This document shows positions 63,128 to 64,000 of a stretch of 64,000 bases of DNA, in pieces. The stretch is from positions 124,001 to 188,000 of the forward strand of contig NZ_BLTE01000005.1 in assembly GCF_013019105.1 (NCBI RefSeq), in the 5' to 3' direction. Origin of the DNA: Fundidesulfovibrio magnetotacticus (lineage in GTDB: Bacteria > Desulfobacterota > Desulfovibrionia > Desulfovibrionales > Desulfovibrionaceae). The first letter of the stretch is position 1; each line of letters begins with the position of its first letter. The position numbers and the translations under genes are program-made. The notes beneath the pieces were generated by a model. That model was not told where the DNA came from. It saw nothing but the letters and a program-made list of their open reading frames with translations, and ran no database searches.

Positions 63128-63427
63128 TCATTTGTTTGGATAGAGCCACGCATTCAAAAGACCAAAAAAGAAGAACACTCCAGCAAGAATTCGTTGATGA
63201 TAATGAGCCGCAACAACAAACAACGCAAAACAACCACTCACAACGACGAACCACACCGCGCGCTTGAAAAACATCGGGTATTTGACGGCAATGCCAGCCA
63301 TGCCAAAGTATGCGACACCGCTCAACAGCTTAAAAACCACGAACACCACGAAAGATATAATCGCCAGCGAAAGGCACAGCCCGACAAGAAAAAGCGGGTT
63401 GTCCGTCAAGGAAATCGTAATATTCAC
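63128..63427 (-). CDS. Small membrane protein in AT-rich island
   Basis: This 99-residue protein has two or three hydrophobic segments (~12-40 and ~55-75, then ~80-95) and few charged residues. No family recognised. GTG start at 63427 with GGGAG seven bases upstream. Its base composition is far lower in GC than every other gene in the window, which points to recent acquisition or relaxed constraint. No partner gene is visible. Confidence 0.6.
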   Translation of the reverse strand: MNITISLTDNPLFLVGLCLSLAIISFVVFVVFKLLSGVAYFGMAGIAVKYPMFFKRAVWFVVVSGCFALFVVAAHYHQRILAGVFFFFGLLNAWLYPNK

Positions 63428-63791
63428 AACAATTCTCCCATTACACGTTCAACAAATCACTGCATTGAAACGCCTACTAACCACACGCCATGACAACTGA
63501 GCCATTCCCCACATCCTGAGGAGAGCATCGCCTGCAAGCCGCGTTCGCGATTCGACACATTGGCCGCCAAACGCGTCTTCCAGGCCGGACGCTTTCAATC
63601 ACACCGTCTCCGCCCCGAACCCACCGGGAAAACCACTCCCCGACAACCTTCACACGTCCCAAACCGCGTTCGGTCGCGACTCCGCGACAAACAGTGCGGA
63701 GGCCGTAACGTCCACTCTGATGCCGAACGTAGGAAGTTGCAGAATCAGAGCAGTGCGATGGATATCAGCTGAAGACGCCGAATCCCCGCCC
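63428..63791. other. AT-rich non-coding stretch near the right end
   Basis: These 364 bp lie between two minus-strand genes. Short open frames occur but none has a ribosome site and a plausible protein. I find no repeat or structural RNA. Confidence 0.4.
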
Positions 63792-64000
63792 CTACCCGGG
63801 ATACCTGGGCTCGCCCTCCTGCTCCTCAAGAAAGCGCTCCACGCCCACGGCCTTCATCCGGCCGTTCTTGGCCAGCCACGCCGCGCGCAGCTTTTCCATG
63901 CCCGCGAACTGCGCCGCGCAGGGGTAGTCGGCGCACTGGAAACAGAAGTCCACGCCGCGTTCCTTCACGCAGTCCCTGGCCAGGCAGTTGGAGAGCGGGC
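63792..64000 (-). CDS. DUF3795-like protein, C-terminal fragment
   Basis: The last 68 codons of a gene that continues past the window's right edge. The pattern N-C-L-A-R-D-C-V-K-E-R-G-V-D-F-C, then Q-C-A-D-Y-P-C, is that of DUF3795 proteins, small cysteine-rich (probably zinc-binding) proteins common in anaerobes. The sequence F-A-G-M-E-K-L-R-A-A-W-L-A-K-N-G follows as a helix. Function unknown. Confidence 0.7.
   Translation of the reverse strand, partial: PLSNCLARDCVKERGVDFCFQCADYPCAAQFAGMEKLRAAWLAKNGRMKAVGVERFLEEQEGEPRYPG

Overview
The window is GC-rich (apart from a few AT-rich intergenic islands) and reads as chromosomal DNA of a Desulfovibrio-type sulfate reducer (Desulfovibrionaceae or close kin). 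The best evidence is a complete six-gene Ech-type energy-converting [NiFe] hydrogenase operon (echABCDEF). Supporting it are an FmdE/molybdopterin-binding fusion under a ModE-like regulator, a sigma-54 activator of NifA type, several chemoreceptors, and the CIRCE-controlled groES-groL operon. I could not compare with databases, so the lineage is an inference. I see no tRNA, rRNA, CRISPR array, insertion sequence or prophage.

Layout. 1-8.3 kb: end of a nitroreductase-like gene, a serine beta-lactamase-fold protein, a MerR-like regulator, a two-domain acyltransferase resembling the ornithine-lipid synthase OlsF, a NifA-like activator, a small YdcZ-type transporter, and an amphi-Trp protein beside a small possible ribbon-helix-helix protein. 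8.5-18.3 kb: an M16C presequence-type protease, a VWA-OmpA envelope protein, a LysM lipoprotein, a peroxiredoxin with a His-rich N-terminus, a TetR regulator paired with an AhpD-fold protein through two matching operators, a geranylgeranyl-reductase-like flavoprotein and a HAD phosphatase. 18.3-26.2 kb: a PocR/PAS hybrid histidine kinase, a chemoreceptor, a YgjP-type metallopeptidase and glgB. 26.6-36.9 kb: a glycine-zipper lipoprotein, a DUF2156/MATE pair, the ModE/FmdE pair, a SpoIIE phosphatase whose 5' end carries an in-frame TGA, an acyltransferase-3 protein, L-serine dehydratase and a DUF429 protein.

37.0-48.5 kb is one long + strand block: a periplasmic-binding-protein/sensor-kinase pair, a YkgJ Cys-cluster protein, malQ, a membrane sensor fused to an AlbA_2/Schlafen domain, an EAL-HDOD protein, two small exported proteins, a DUF482 protein and a TPR protein. 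48.7-52.8 kb holds two convergent chemoreceptors. 53.3-58.5 kb holds the ech operon. 58.9-62.8 kb holds a PilZ-like gene convergent with motA, then groES-groL. The right end is an AT-rich stretch with one small membrane protein and the C-terminus of a DUF3795 protein.

The genes point to an anaerobe with flagellar motility and rich environmental sensing (three chemoreceptors, two complex histidine kinases, c-di-GMP-type regulators, a PP2C phosphatase), glycogen-type storage (glgB, malQ), hydrogen/ferredoxin energy coupling (Ech) and molybdenum-linked metabolism (ModE/FmdE). The most novel-looking signal is not a gene. It is a family of four ~60-85 bp AT-rich intergenic elements at 167-250, 7021-7100, 26481-26541 and 26561-26644, with conserved small stem-loops and apparent compensatory base changes. 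Other points worth a second look are the AlbA_2 membrane sensor, the TGA-interrupted phosphatase with a SECIS-like hairpin, and a probably leaderless self-repressed TetR gene.
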